From a virus: a stretch of 53,701 nt of DNA. Positions 31,701-41,800 of this stretch are shown here, in pieces. Location: positions 1-53,701 of the IMG/VR virus record IMGVR_UViG_3300017971_000343. One strand, given 5' to 3'. Both the position numbers and the translations under genes were made by a program. The notes under the pieces were generated by a model. It was not told the DNA's origin. It did no database searches and saw only the letters and a list, made by a program, of their open reading frames with translations. Each line of letters starts with the position of its first letter. Positions within the stretch are counted from its first letter, which is position 1.

Positions 31701-32546
31701 TGCATACGCAAATTCTAATTCAGGAGAAAATAAACCAAATTCTTCGGCATATTCTTTTTCTATTGCAAGACAACTGCCCTCAATGTAATCATAATTATCG
31801 GAATCAACACTATACCCCTTGCCATTATCTAAAAGACGACATTTAGTTGGTCCGCAAATTTTAACATCATGATCGGAAAACCCGGATAATATTTTATCCA
31901 ACCAGTAATCAGACACCGTAATGTCATTATTTAACATAAGAAAATAACGACCATTGGCTTTTTTAAATGCATATTTTTGCCCGCCGATAAATCCAATGTT
32001 TTTCTTGTGCTTTATTATTATTGTTTTTATGTCGTTCTCTTCCTTAAAAGATTGAATATATTCGTATGTATCATCTTGGCTATTATTATCAGTTAATATT
32101 AATTCATACCTTATATCGCCTTTAGAGTTTAAAATACTATTCAAACACTTTTTCGTTTGATCAATCCTATTGCAACACAATATTGATATGGAAAATATAA
32201 TATCTCTTTCGTCTATCTTGGATATTTTCTGATATTCATCCTGCTCATCTAAATCACCAACATTATCTTGCAATATTTCAATTTCATCTGAAGATATCGG
32301 TGTGTCATCGTAATGCATATTTATTATTTCAGGTCTTTCAATATTCGCAATTTTCGAAACCCCAAACTGATCCAATGCAAATGATGGAACGTCTTTTTCT
32401 TCAACACGTTCCCAGCCTTGAGTCAAAAGTGCTTTTACCGAAGCCCGTTTTTTTACAATACAATACCCTTCAAAACATTTAATTACTCCCTCATAATGAG
32501 TAGTGGTTGTATTCCTAAAATAACCTTTTTTATTCATCCAGTACAT
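28722..32546 (-). CDS. Five-part fusion: structural-type domain, GT2, GT9-like, GT2, B12-binding radical SAM
   Basis: The 1274-residue protein joins several enzymes. Residues 1-60 form a small domain with IKCFEGYCIVKK, which resembles IVKCYKGYAVVKN in the protein at 48763-49209. Residues ~115-325 are a GT2 (SISILCCNRIDQ, LILTDNNSQDD, LMLNNDI, EDSDLCLCARM). Residues ~345-630 are GT9-like (SGDVFLITPLIKQI, VVHLGPNPWDG, FFGIDSAPMHIANA). Residues ~640-870 are a second GT2 (SIIVPTYNREKP, VVNDGGDD, ELDDDDLF). The end is a B12-binding fold (IISGGPHWSVTEDYPDE) plus radical SAM with CPYNCSFC. All active-site motifs look intact. The ATG at 32546 has TAGGAG seven bases upstream. One chain could carry out successive sugar additions and a radical step. 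Confidence 0.85.
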   Translation of the reverse strand: MYWMNKKGYFRNTTTTHYEGVIKCFEGYCIVKKRASVKALLTQGWERVEEKDVPSFALDQFGVSKIANIERPEIINMHYDDTPISSDEIEILQDNVGDLDEQDEYQKISKIDERDIIFSISILCCNRIDQTKKCLNSILNSKGDIRYELILTDNNSQDDTYEYIQSFKEENDIKTIIIKHKKNIGFIGGQKYAFKKANGRYFLMLNNDITVSDYWLDKILSGFSDHDVKICGPTKCRLLDNGKGYSVDSDNYDYIEGSCLAIEKEYAEEFGLFSPELEFAYAEDSDLCLCARMRGFKIKHTPFNMIHDKSCPTSRLVREDVRGYNLKNEKILVDKFSNYIKNKSFKKSYLIKRTSSSGDVFLITPLIKQIKRENVYAEITIVTNAPGLLVNNPKIDNILGTSSKINESKYDCVIDLDMTYECMYHKSESIGHIVDSYMAQSGIHLKDKRPEFFLTDKIAEWVEKYFNFKYIVVHLGPNPWDGRNMPIDVAKESLLEIKKMGYRIIEIGKSRNLTQDIADSYCGLSWEESAGIIKNCSGFFGIDSAPMHIANAYYKPGAVILGSVPPELVLLYPERLKAIRNENLNCLGCRIWSIDRPMNRKLKCPRGNDICVKSITSKDVLRVFKTVVPSLQKISIIVPTYNREKPLLSALESIKKQTYENYEVIVVNDGGDDVRNIIKDSELENYIYVRHSNNLGLFASLNTGLKLATGDFVTELDDDDLFRPNALELLISGFTNNGIKAVYGKANRNFNYRCGDIIPEENYTLANMVKRGESPLETGRNWTTCNRMFRKEIFDDIGYFDDTLPCLGDMEMNFRVLDEYGVDAWNFIDKIVVDVNISQKSMTYSTELDGTRKMIGEKIIKKYSKKNCKNILLTTASAPIQNDIYFSISEKLFPIGLGYIASILREEGHNIFFKDPYYGPADSYDSEYLESNDIDIVGIYACTICIKDVMNQVRKLKSQKHNVKIISGGPHWSVTEDYPDEIDHIIIGEAENVILDLISGKIKDHVIKTKYIKELDGLPMPAYDLIGDRKYKSHVKSKLPFFNMNTSRGCPYNCSFCSSGPISGNKYRFQSAERIIKDIEYLKAEKGVGSIYFRENNFCFNNERIYNFCNLLKQNNIDIDWYCETSVRDLSPELLDKMQGAGCKGLFIGFETGSERLLPLLKPGFKMEDNIKIAKYCKGIGMNMHASFLFGTPYETEQDRIETENFIDKYIPKGQVSRNVYIGLPGSKIYNELAKNNDYEFKDEYNIIYTKGHDDKIRKYFKDSHPNLFVRNKK

Positions 32547-33256
32547 TTCCACTCTCCTATATAATATTTCCCTTTTTTATACCCGTTCATTGCAACCCGT
32601 ATTGCCCTTACCCTCAAATCAGAACTCCCCCTGAATCTTTCTATTATTTTATTCTTTAATTCGTTTGGTCTTGCATGATGTTTAAAACATTTCAATGGTC
32701 TGCTCCAGTATTGTGTTTTCAAGCTGACTCTCGCCCAGTCAATATCGTCACATCCCCATTTCACCCCGGTTTCTGGTTCGTAACACCTGAACCCACCAAA
32801 CTCTTTCACAACAGGGTGACGGGCAAATATAACCCTGTACGCCCTGTGATGACAATGGTCTATTGTTATCTTCTCGTTTTCCCCAACTGTCATGCTGTCC
32901 ATTTTAGGCATCTTCTCAAACTCTTTTAACACGTCTTCATCCCATCCCGGCAACGCTTCAATGTTCCCGTCTGCCTTCACAAATATATCTTCAGGATTAG
33001 AATCCGGCATCTCTTTTAACCAGAAAATATTTCTTGCTGTAGCAGGCGATAAATGTTCGCTTGATACTTTAAATTCGTGTATCATACCTTTTTCTTTTAA
33101 TGCAGAAAGTTTAACTTCCATGTCAGGATCAGGGCTATGGTTGTCTACATAAAACACCTGAACATTATCCGGGTTCTTTGCGTTTTGCTTCCAACTAACA
33201 GCACATTGTTCCCATACATCAGGTCTGTTCCATTCAACAATAAATATTTTAAACAT
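32534..33256 (-). CDS. Family 2-like glycosyltransferase, GT-A fold
   Basis: The 240-residue protein begins FKIFIVEWNRPDVWEQC, has VFYVDNHSPDPDMEV (nucleotide-binding), FVKADGNIEALPGW (in place of DxD), and KWGCDDIDWARVS near the end. It is therefore a divergent GT-A enzyme. It directly follows the tail hub gene in the transcript and overlaps the giant fusion, linking the tail operon to the glycan block. Confidence 0.72.
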   Translation of the reverse strand: MFKIFIVEWNRPDVWEQCAVSWKQNAKNPDNVQVFYVDNHSPDPDMEVKLSALKEKGMIHEFKVSSEHLSPATARNIFWLKEMPDSNPEDIFVKADGNIEALPGWDEDVLKEFEKMPKMDSMTVGENEKITIDHCHHRAYRVIFARHPVVKEFGGFRCYEPETGVKWGCDDIDWARVSLKTQYWSRPLKCFKHHARPNELKNKIIERFRGSSDLRVRAIRVAMNGYKKGKYYIGEWKCTG

Positions 33257-33266
33257 TTTATTCTCC

Positions 33267-36200
33267 TTATCCCTTCGCTAAATTTTTTGTAAGCCTGTAT
33301 AAATCATTTAGATCATCAAAAGATATGTTCTTTGACATATAATTCACAAGAAATGTCGCACCTGCCAACCCAGAAAAATGATCTGTAACTTTTACAGTGT
33401 CCAATAATTTCAAAGAAGGCAAATATGCAGAATTTATTTCCATCTCTGCCTGCACAGTATTGTATCTTCTTATAATATTATTGGCGATTGTAGTTGCCAC
33501 ATCATCTTCCTGAATATAAGGGTTTTCTATCTTTACTGTCTTGCCATAAGTCAGTGTGCCGGAAGTTGCACTTGCCTGAACAAAATCTTCTCCCGTAACC
33601 ACCGCTTCTTTCACAAGCCGATCCCTTCTCTGCCCTGTATACTTTACCGTTACTGCATTATCATTCTCCGTCAATGTGACTCCGGTAGTTGCAGAATGTG
33701 ATGTTATATTACCCCATGTTTTAAAATAAATGTCCCCCTGATTGTTAGTATATACAACTCCATCACAAGCCTGTGCAAGTTTGAAAAGAACATCCCCGAT
33801 GGATTGCTCTTGGATTGTAACATTGGAAAAATATTGTTCGTAATCCTCTAAAAATATATCTTCACCCGGTATATTTGCTTCAGTAAACAACAGATCATGC
33901 ATTATGTCCTTCACTCTCCATTGCCCCTGATAAATCTTGGGATCTGGAGTATTGTCTACCGGCATCCCCAACTTTGTGTCGATTGCTTCTCTTAATAAAC
34001 TCCTGCAATAAATCTGAGCAGTTTCATCATTTGATATTTCTACCCTGTCAATATAATAGCGTCCGCTTAAATAATACTCACTCCTACTACTAAGCTGAAA
34101 TCCAGTAAATATTCTTATTTCATCACTCAAATAATTCCTGTTATAAAATATTGAACTGGTATCAAGTTCAGAAAAATACCTATCTTCATTGTTTACAATT
34201 AAAGTAACATCTCCGGCTACTATATTGCCAAGATCGTCTGGCTTAACAGGAACTTCAGAATTTAAATCGCTAATAGATGTTATGTAATCTGTAATATTGA
34301 TCTTCTCGTCTTCCCTTGCACCCGAAGCCGGAACTAATTGCACTCTGTATATTGGAGTGGAATTTGTCGAGTTCTGAGCGGTCATAAAAGCTGTCGATGG
34401 AACCTGACCGGGATCTGTATATTCGACAGTAAAATTGTTTACTATAGGGCTTCTGCCTGTAGCATGTGTGTTGGCTAAAATTATTGCCCATCTTACGCTA
34501 TAAAAATAATCAGTAGTTGTTCCCGGCATCGCAACATATGTTTCAGGCATCGTTTGAGTTCCGGCAGATGAAGTTGACCAAACAGAATGCCAAACGGGTT
34601 TTTTCTCCCAACTGGCTGCAATCGTAACCGTATTATTGGAATATAAATAAAAACTACCAGATAAAGTTATGCCAACAGAAAGATTCCCGGTTTCAAATAC
34701 ATCGCCGATTATCGTTCCTGGCCCACCTCTTGGAGGTATCCTGCCTTCACCAGAATACAGCATGTTGTAACTGTCAATCGCCTTAAATAAATGTGGAGCC
34801 TGAATGTTATTCTCGTCCCATTCCCCGGAAGAACCAACATCTATTTGATAATCCCCAGCATTTAATTTGTTAAAATCTTCTGTGTATAACTGACATTCTG
34901 CACAATCAGTTGTCTTATTTGTCATATTAAGAGCATATCCCAGATAGCCACCTTCAATTACCGTTGCTCCTCCACGAAGATATAAAGTATTGCCCTTCCC
35001 TGAATTGTCTGTTATTAAATTTCCTGCACCCTCAAAATTGCTGGCAAAATCCCAGAAACCTAAACTTTGGTGCATGTCGGCCATTGCCCCATCATCCGAT
35101 AAGTCGAACTTATACCAGGGTGGCATAGGAAAGCTTGCATCCCCATTATTTATGAATTGCCTGTATGTAGGAACCATACCGCCAACTTCTCCCTGAGGAT
35201 TGATGAAAAGGATATCTAATCCAATATCGCAATGCCCTATATAACCCACTGTATATCCAGCTTTTTTGTTTTGATCCTGCAATGCTAAATTATAACCGTT
35301 CCCTAACATTGGTGGCATTGATAGGCTTGGGTCTAAAATTTTAGGACCTTCGCTACTTACGGATGTATACCCTTTCTTCCAGATAACATCCGGCAGACCA
35401 TAACCCTGACCATCCTGATTGCTCGTATTATAAGTAAAACTAAACATATGATTTATGTCAACAGATGGAAGATGCACGGACATATAGCCAGAGGGGTATG
35501 TTGATGTATCGAGATAATCTCTAACCAAATCCCTCCATTGCTGTGACGATTTGAGATGTCCCTGAGCAAGCATTACTCCATGATATGAAGCACCGGGGAA
35601 TTGTTGAACATTTGAAAATCCCCACGGTCCAATAGGATTTAATAGATCGCAATCATAAGTATCATCTCCGTTGTCTGTTACGTTTACAATTCTATTTAAT
35701 TGAACCTGAGCTCCACTCATGTATTCTGTTGCACCTACGGCAGGTCTACCCCAGAATAAAATATCCTGACCGCTACCTTCATAATCAGTAACTCCGTCAA
35801 CCCAAGAATATTGCCTTGTCAAAGTTACAGATGTATCCCCTTCTACAACTCCGTTTGTCATCATCCATGGACTTCTCGCAAAATAATCGGCACCACCCCA
35901 ACCATTTTCAAAACCGTTGCCCCCACCAATTCTCGGCATCATGGAGACCCGGTAACATTCAAGTTGATCCCCTGTAAATTGAGCAACAATATAATTCCAG
36001 TGATCATGCATCAGAAAATGTCCAAAACCCATATTCATACTTTGCTCAGGTGTAGGCTCTGCCGTATACCATTGACCATCGACATAAGCATGTGCCTGCA
36101 CCATATTTTCATGCGTTACTTCAACCCAGAAATTACCCATATCAAATAATACGGCACCATCAACGGGAGGGTATCCCAGACTTGACATTGGATAAACAAG

Positions 36201-38444
36201 TAATGAAACATGGAATCTTTTATATGGATTGCTGAAACTAGATTCCTGAACAGCACTGCCTATTGTCCTTTTAGTACCATCGTCCCCTGTATAATGAATC
36301 ATACTCTTAGGAAGCCACATATTCAAATCTGGATAATAACAACCATTACTATCAAATGTCGATCCGGGTTCGATAAACGGATTCCCGTCAAACTTGGTGA
36401 AAGTAGTAAAATTAGTGCTTTGAGCAAATCCTATTTTCGCATATTCTCCCGTGCTTTCACCAACATATGCCATATAAACCGCATTGCCACGATATTTTAC
36501 CGACGGTTGTTTTACAGCAAGGGAATCCCATGCCCCTGCCGCACCAACATCAAGGACAATTCTTCTGTCTGCCCTTGTTCTCCATTTCACCCAATTGCTT
36601 GTATCCTGATTATCATCTATCGTATACGCCCCACCGATTTTTGTAACTCTGTAAGAATTGTTTGCAACCCTTGCCATCTTATCAGCATCATAATCATATG
36701 CATAAGTGGACGCACTATCTTCCCCATATCCAACATATTGCAAGCATATGTCATTCCCGCTTACGCCCGATACAGTGCATACTTCGTAATGATCCTGATC
36801 AAAAATTATTGCAAGATCATTGTCAATAAACTTAGTGCCGTCTGATACTGTTATTGAAACAGAAGATTGCCCCTGACTTGAAACCGAAGAAGAAATACTA
36901 ACCCTCGGTCGCTCCCTTGCAGTATAATACATAGCCATGACACCCGGAGCAGACCTCTCATCCCCCTGAATTATTGCAGGATCGGACACTATTTCATCCC
37001 ATACAGCAGGCATGAAAGGTCTAACATTATCTATATAAAGAGTATCGGTTCCGCTTGGTGTACTGTCAGGTTGCACGTCAAATATTACCGACCTAATATA
37101 TTTTCGACCCGCAAAAGAACTAAAATCAAAAGATGTGCTTCCTGTCGCCGCACCTCGTAAAACATTCTCAAAAGTATGAGTAGTAGATGTTCCATCTGCG
37201 GCAAGCAATTTTACAGTTATATCGCCCTGAGTATTTGTCCCGCTTCCCTTATAGTTAAATTGAAAATAATTATAATTACTACCGTTAGTATCATCGGAAG
37301 TTACTTCGAAATTCATAGGTACTGGCATTAACCCCCATAATTCCCCTGCATCAGTATACTCGCATTTCAAGCACGTTACGCCTGTCATTGCAGTTGTAGT
37401 ATCAAGGGAAATAGTCAGATCTGAATCTTCGGAATCCCATACCATGTGCAATTCATCGCTATCTGCATACCCGTTGAATGTTTCAGTTTCGTTCCCATGC
37501 CTTATAATCGGATTTAATTTTTTCGGATTTTGGTTCCCTAAAAATTGACTCCAATTATAATAATCCTGTTCCTCTTTTGATAAAGCAAGACCTATTTGAG
37601 AACTATACTTTTCCCTGTTTCCGGAAAAGAACAATCCGGGCTTATTCCATTCTTCCTTTTCATCCTTTTCGTATGTGTCAACGCCGTCTAATATTCTTCC
37701 GCTCTCAATACCATCGCCTGCCCAATCCCAGGGATATTCCGTCTGCAATCCAAATAAAGGATTATCAGTATCCCTTGTCCATTTCGTATTTGTATTGATA
37801 ACATAAAGTTTATCATCCCTGCTTACTGGTAACGCAAGTTTTTCTATGTATATTCTTGTATATTCATCACTTAAAGTATTATTAACTCCTTCAAGGGATC
37901 TGCCCTCTGTGCAGTCATTGGAATTTAATATTTTATATATCATTACCTGATTATCTTTACTTTTAGAATGTATGGCAACATAATCACCCTGAACAATATT
38001 AGTGTTTTTTACAACATCAACATATCTGAGAGTTGAGACAAGTAATCCATCAGACATATTATAACTATTATCAACAGTTTCAGTTAAATTTAAAGATTGG
38101 TCGTGGACTATGTTGTCAATCAACCCAACTTCCTGATGGTTGGAATCTTCTATAAGAACATAATCCCCATCGGCAAATCCATTTGTATAGGTAACAGATA
38201 TTCCACTATCAGTGTCAGCAACCAGATCCCCGCATGGAGCCTCTATTGCCGCAGGGTCAACCGTTCCGCTCGTTACGGTGGAACCGGGAGCATACAAAAG
38301 ACCTAGTCTTTTATGCTTCCACCTATCCCCGCTTATCTCTACCTGTCCTGCATAAATATCCCCGTCTGGACCAATATCTATATTTTCAACATGAATTTCA
38401 TCCCCAAGCCAATCTTGCAGGGTATTATATGTAAGTGTTGTCAT
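33267..38444 (-). CDS. Giant tail hub/receptor-binding protein with sugar-active modules
   Basis: The 1725-residue protein appears modular. After a beta-rich N-terminus, residues ~350-480 look like a carbohydrate-binding jelly roll ending TLYIDNVRP. Residues ~600-760 resemble the five-bladed propeller of GH43/GH32/GH130 enzymes (KQPSVKYRGNAVYMAYVG, IGFAQSTNFTTFTKFDGNPFI, YYPDLNMW). Residues ~1120-1220 look like a LamG/concanavalin fold (GFWDFASNFEGAGN). The last ~340 residues (NITDYITSISDLN onward, SGRYYIDRVEIS) are a tail-hub-type domain. The position after tape measure and distal-tail genes fits the tail tip. It likely binds and perhaps trims a host surface glycan. Confidence 0.75.
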   Translation of the reverse strand: MTTLTYNTLQDWLGDEIHVENIDIGPDGDIYAGQVEISGDRWKHKRLGLLYAPGSTVTSGTVDPAAIEAPCGDLVADTDSGISVTYTNGFADGDYVLIEDSNHQEVGLIDNIVHDQSLNLTETVDNSYNMSDGLLVSTLRYVDVVKNTNIVQGDYVAIHSKSKDNQVMIYKILNSNDCTEGRSLEGVNNTLSDEYTRIYIEKLALPVSRDDKLYVINTNTKWTRDTDNPLFGLQTEYPWDWAGDGIESGRILDGVDTYEKDEKEEWNKPGLFFSGNREKYSSQIGLALSKEEQDYYNWSQFLGNQNPKKLNPIIRHGNETETFNGYADSDELHMVWDSEDSDLTISLDTTTAMTGVTCLKCEYTDAGELWGLMPVPMNFEVTSDDTNGSNYNYFQFNYKGSGTNTQGDITVKLLAADGTSTTHTFENVLRGAATGSTSFDFSSFAGRKYIRSVIFDVQPDSTPSGTDTLYIDNVRPFMPAVWDEIVSDPAIIQGDERSAPGVMAMYYTARERPRVSISSSVSSQGQSSVSITVSDGTKFIDNDLAIIFDQDHYEVCTVSGVSGNDICLQYVGYGEDSASTYAYDYDADKMARVANNSYRVTKIGGAYTIDDNQDTSNWVKWRTRADRRIVLDVGAAGAWDSLAVKQPSVKYRGNAVYMAYVGESTGEYAKIGFAQSTNFTTFTKFDGNPFIEPGSTFDSNGCYYPDLNMWLPKSMIHYTGDDGTKRTIGSAVQESSFSNPYKRFHVSLLVYPMSSLGYPPVDGAVLFDMGNFWVEVTHENMVQAHAYVDGQWYTAEPTPEQSMNMGFGHFLMHDHWNYIVAQFTGDQLECYRVSMMPRIGGGNGFENGWGGADYFARSPWMMTNGVVEGDTSVTLTRQYSWVDGVTDYEGSGQDILFWGRPAVGATEYMSGAQVQLNRIVNVTDNGDDTYDCDLLNPIGPWGFSNVQQFPGASYHGVMLAQGHLKSSQQWRDLVRDYLDTSTYPSGYMSVHLPSVDINHMFSFTYNTSNQDGQGYGLPDVIWKKGYTSVSSEGPKILDPSLSMPPMLGNGYNLALQDQNKKAGYTVGYIGHCDIGLDILFINPQGEVGGMVPTYRQFINNGDASFPMPPWYKFDLSDDGAMADMHQSLGFWDFASNFEGAGNLITDNSGKGNTLYLRGGATVIEGGYLGYALNMTNKTTDCAECQLYTEDFNKLNAGDYQIDVGSSGEWDENNIQAPHLFKAIDSYNMLYSGEGRIPPRGGPGTIIGDVFETGNLSVGITLSGSFYLYSNNTVTIAASWEKKPVWHSVWSTSSAGTQTMPETYVAMPGTTTDYFYSVRWAIILANTHATGRSPIVNNFTVEYTDPGQVPSTAFMTAQNSTNSTPIYRVQLVPASGAREDEKINITDYITSISDLNSEVPVKPDDLGNIVAGDVTLIVNNEDRYFSELDTSSIFYNRNYLSDEIRIFTGFQLSSRSEYYLSGRYYIDRVEISNDETAQIYCRSLLREAIDTKLGMPVDNTPDPKIYQGQWRVKDIMHDLLFTEANIPGEDIFLEDYEQYFSNVTIQEQSIGDVLFKLAQACDGVVYTNNQGDIYFKTWGNITSHSATTGVTLTENDNAVTVKYTGQRRDRLVKEAVVTGEDFVQASATSGTLTYGKTVKIENPYIQEDDVATTIANNIIRRYNTVQAEMEINSAYLPSLKLLDTVKVTDHFSGLAGATFLVNYMSKNISFDDLNDLYRLTKNLAKG

Positions 38445-38447
38445 CTA

Positions 38448-38885
38448 TTAAGAATCCCCAAGTGTAAATGTTGAAGGTATTTCGGAAAGTAAAGACGTTC
38501 CTACAAGTTCTATGTTTCCATAGTAACCTATAGGCGTAAATCCGGCTACGAACGTAAAATTAAAATCATTAGTCCATTGCACCATAAAAGATGCACCTGA
38601 CGCACTAACAGGCGCAGGGTTTATTATAAATTCCTGATGTGTATTATATACAGTCCTGAGATTATCATATTGATCATTTCTAATATAACTACTTTCGTTG
38701 AAGGTAAGATTAAAATGGATGATATAGCCACGATGATAATATTTTGTAAGCCCGCTACCGAGTTTTGTTTCGTTTTGAACATGCTCGTACCAGTGAGCTA
38801 TTTTAGGGTTGTATTCGAATTGGTATTCAGTATAGGGCGAATCGTCGTATAAGAATTTTATGTTGTCTTGATCAAAAACTGCCAT
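38448..38885 (-). CDS. Distal-tail-like minor tail protein (145 aa)
   Basis: The product is a single beta-rich domain (NIKFLYDDSPYTEYQFEYNP; YHRGYIIHFNLTFNES; GFTPIGYYGNIELVGTSLL). Its place between tape measure and hub genes is where siphovirus distal tail proteins are encoded. The fold is not provable by eye. TAA TAG ATG separates it from the hub gene. Confidence 0.6.
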   Translation of the reverse strand: MAVFDQDNIKFLYDDSPYTEYQFEYNPKIAHWYEHVQNETKLGSGLTKYYHRGYIIHFNLTFNESSYIRNDQYDNLRTVYNTHQEFIINPAPVSASGASFMVQWTNDFNFTFVAGFTPIGYYGNIELVGTSLLSEIPSTFTLGDS

Positions 38886-38894
38886 TATTTATCT

Positions 38895-41800
38895 TCACAC
38901 CCTTCCATATCCATCGTCCTGCATTGCAGGTTTTATTTTTTGCCTGTAAAGTTTTCTCCAATACGCAGGATCATCAAAATTCCCAGCACCAACATACAGG
39001 TTTACAGTGTTCCCGCCACCGCCAGTTCCCAACATTCTTGAAGGCATCATGTTCATGCCGGAAAACAATCTTTCTGCCATTGTGCCGAAGAAATCCTTTA
39101 TGTAGTCTCTCGGCAACACAACTTCGTTCGGATGAAGTATTGCAGGGATTGGTTTGGTTCCATGGGTTATCATCCCTTCTGCCGCCTGTGGTATTTTAGG
39201 TAAACTGCCCGGACCTTTCTGGACATATCCTCCTTCTGCAAACATCCCACCTCCAGCGACGGCGCTTGCGAGACCCCTGATAACTCCGAGACCAGATAAT
39301 GACGTGATTGCGGCAGATATCATATCAGCAAGAGCCCTCTTAAATGCTTTTTTCATGTTTTCCCACATTTCACTCATAGATTCAGAAAAACTTTGTCCTT
39401 CTTCAAACATACGGTAAAAAGCATCTGATAATTCCCGCTCAAAAGTATTTATAACGTCAACAATTGCTTGCGCAATACCCCTAAAAACACCCATTATCAT
39501 TTCGCCGATTATCCCCGACTTTCCTCCGAGACTTTCCATCCCCTGACTCATTGCACTGGTTGCCTGCCCCCAAGCTGATTCCATTCCTGCCGCAGTCTGA
39601 TCCCATAAATTGCCAGTTTTATTCGCAAGGTCAAGATTTGTCATGGAAAATTGTTCCGCTTTGCCTTCCAACGCACCTTCGGGCAAATAATCGCTAAGGT
39701 ATTCTTCCCCGGTTCCCCCGCTTTCTCCAACATTTAATGCGGGCAAGTTTACAGTCCCCATCGTGGAAAGCAATATATATCTTCTATATAATTCCCAAAG
39801 ATTTTTGTTTAAATAATCTACCTGTTTGATTTGTTCTTTAATCTGTTGTATGTAATAATCTACAACCCACGTCGATTGACCATACTGTTCTCGTACAATC
39901 TCAACTCCAGCCGCTAACCGTTCGAACTCTTCCTTTTGTTCCCTTGTTAATTCCTTGCCCGTTTTTAAATGTTCAGATAATGCCTGTAAAGAATGGATGT
40001 AACTCGATAGTAAATTAAAACCATCTTCTACAGATCTTGTGTATTTCTCCTGTTCTTCGGTTCCATCAGATGTATAATCATTAACTTTTGTTTGAGTATT
40101 TATAAAAAAATCCGTAAAATCCTTGTATGTTTGATATTTATTATGCAATGTTTTTACAAATGTTTCCCCTTCTTCTTTCGTTATTTTCTCAGCAAGGACA
40201 GCTTTTCTAATTTCAGTGTCCCAAAAATCTAAGAATTTATCACTGTCAACATTTTCTGCTTTTTTTAATAGTTCAGTTCTTTTTTTAATATCTTGATTGA
40301 ACCAATCCCACCAGCTTGTAGATTCATCCATAAATTCTTTTACGTAAGAAGTTATATCTTTTTTTGCTTGAACCATTGCGTGTTCATGCAGGTTAGTCAT
40401 GTTCCTAAAAACTGCTTCAAACCATTTATTCAATATTGGAGTAAGATGTTTCATTATATAAATGCCTACACCCTGAAAATATTTTTTTAGTTTCTCAATC
40501 TGCTTACCGACTTCAACGACACTATCTACAAAATCTTTTTCAAAATATGCCCCCATATCTTTAGCATCTTTATTAAATTTTCTTATCCCAGCAGACCCAT
40601 TTTCTATGATAGGAATGAATTCACGTCCTGTTCTTTCAAATACTGCAATCGCAACACCAGCCTTTGTGCTTGCACTTGTTAATTTGGAAAATCTATCGGC
40701 AATTAAATTTAACTGATCTTCAGGTTTTAAATCTTTTAAGTCTTTAAACGATAAGCCCAATTGACGATAAGCCCATGCTACACGCCCCTTTCCACCACCT
40801 TCCTGCCCTAGCAGGGATATAGATTTACCCATATATGCCAATGCTCTCTGTAATTGTTCCGTAGTAATAAGATAAGTCTTCGCAGCGAGGTCTAATCCCG
40901 AAAGTGCTTCCGTAGAAAATCCGGTAATTTTGGATAGCTGATCCATCTGGCGAGCGGCATCAATAATACCAAGAGTTAAATCTTTCATAAAATCTATCGT
41001 TTTAAATATAACAAAGTATGTTGCAAACCTCGTTGCCCAATGTTTTGTATACCTAAGAAATGCTTGCATTTCGGTTCTTCTTCTACCAAAATGAGCTTTT
41101 TCACTTTTCTCAGCCTGATTCTGCATTCTTTTTTCAGCTTGATATCTTTCAAGGACAAGCTTTTTTCTCATTTTAGCAAGATTTTCTTCACCCTTAAATC
41201 TATTTTTTGTAGATTTTATTCTTGCCATATCCGATTCTCTTTGAGCTTTAAGTTTCTGTCCTTGCATAAATTCTTCGATTCTTGCAGATTCCCTTTCTTG
41301 CTTTATTTTTTCTCGATATCTTCCATAGTCGCTCTTACTTAAATCATCATTCAATTGTTCGATCCGTTTTACTCTACCGTCTGCACTCTTTATGGTTTCC
41401 TTATCTGTATCCTGTTGAAGATCGAGATTGTCTTTCATCATCTTTTCTTTAGTTTTCCCGCCAGTTATTTCTGCCGTTTCTATCTCACCTAAATATTTCT
41501 TTTGCATATCAACGTCACGCTGAGCCCAATATTCTCTACTTTCATATTCCCGCTCTGCCATCTGAGTTGTCTTTTTTAAATGTTCAGTATTTAATGCATC
41601 GTATTTTTGCATAACTCTACCAAGATCTGTCATACCAGTAACCATGCCCCTTTGCCCAGCACCTTCCATCGCAGTGCCAGCACCTTTTCTCCTTACTTGA
41701 TCCATCTTTTCGATGTATCGTTGAATCTTATTCATTTCACCTTCGATTACACGACTGGCATGTTTAAAATCCTTTTCAACTCCTTGCAAACTAACAGATT

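Noticed and set aside
15842-33256. Diversity-generating retroelement linked to the secreted or tail proteins
   Set aside because: No reverse transcriptase or template/variable repeat pair was seen in the window.
20247-33256. Host capsule or LPS locus (chromosomal contamination)
   Set aside because: The block is flanked on both sides by phage tail and lysis genes, shares strand and start signals with them, and overlaps them without a break.
36210-36845. 211-codon plus-strand ORF opposite the tail hub
   Set aside because: Antisense shadow of a long beta-rich gene; no context or start signal supports it.
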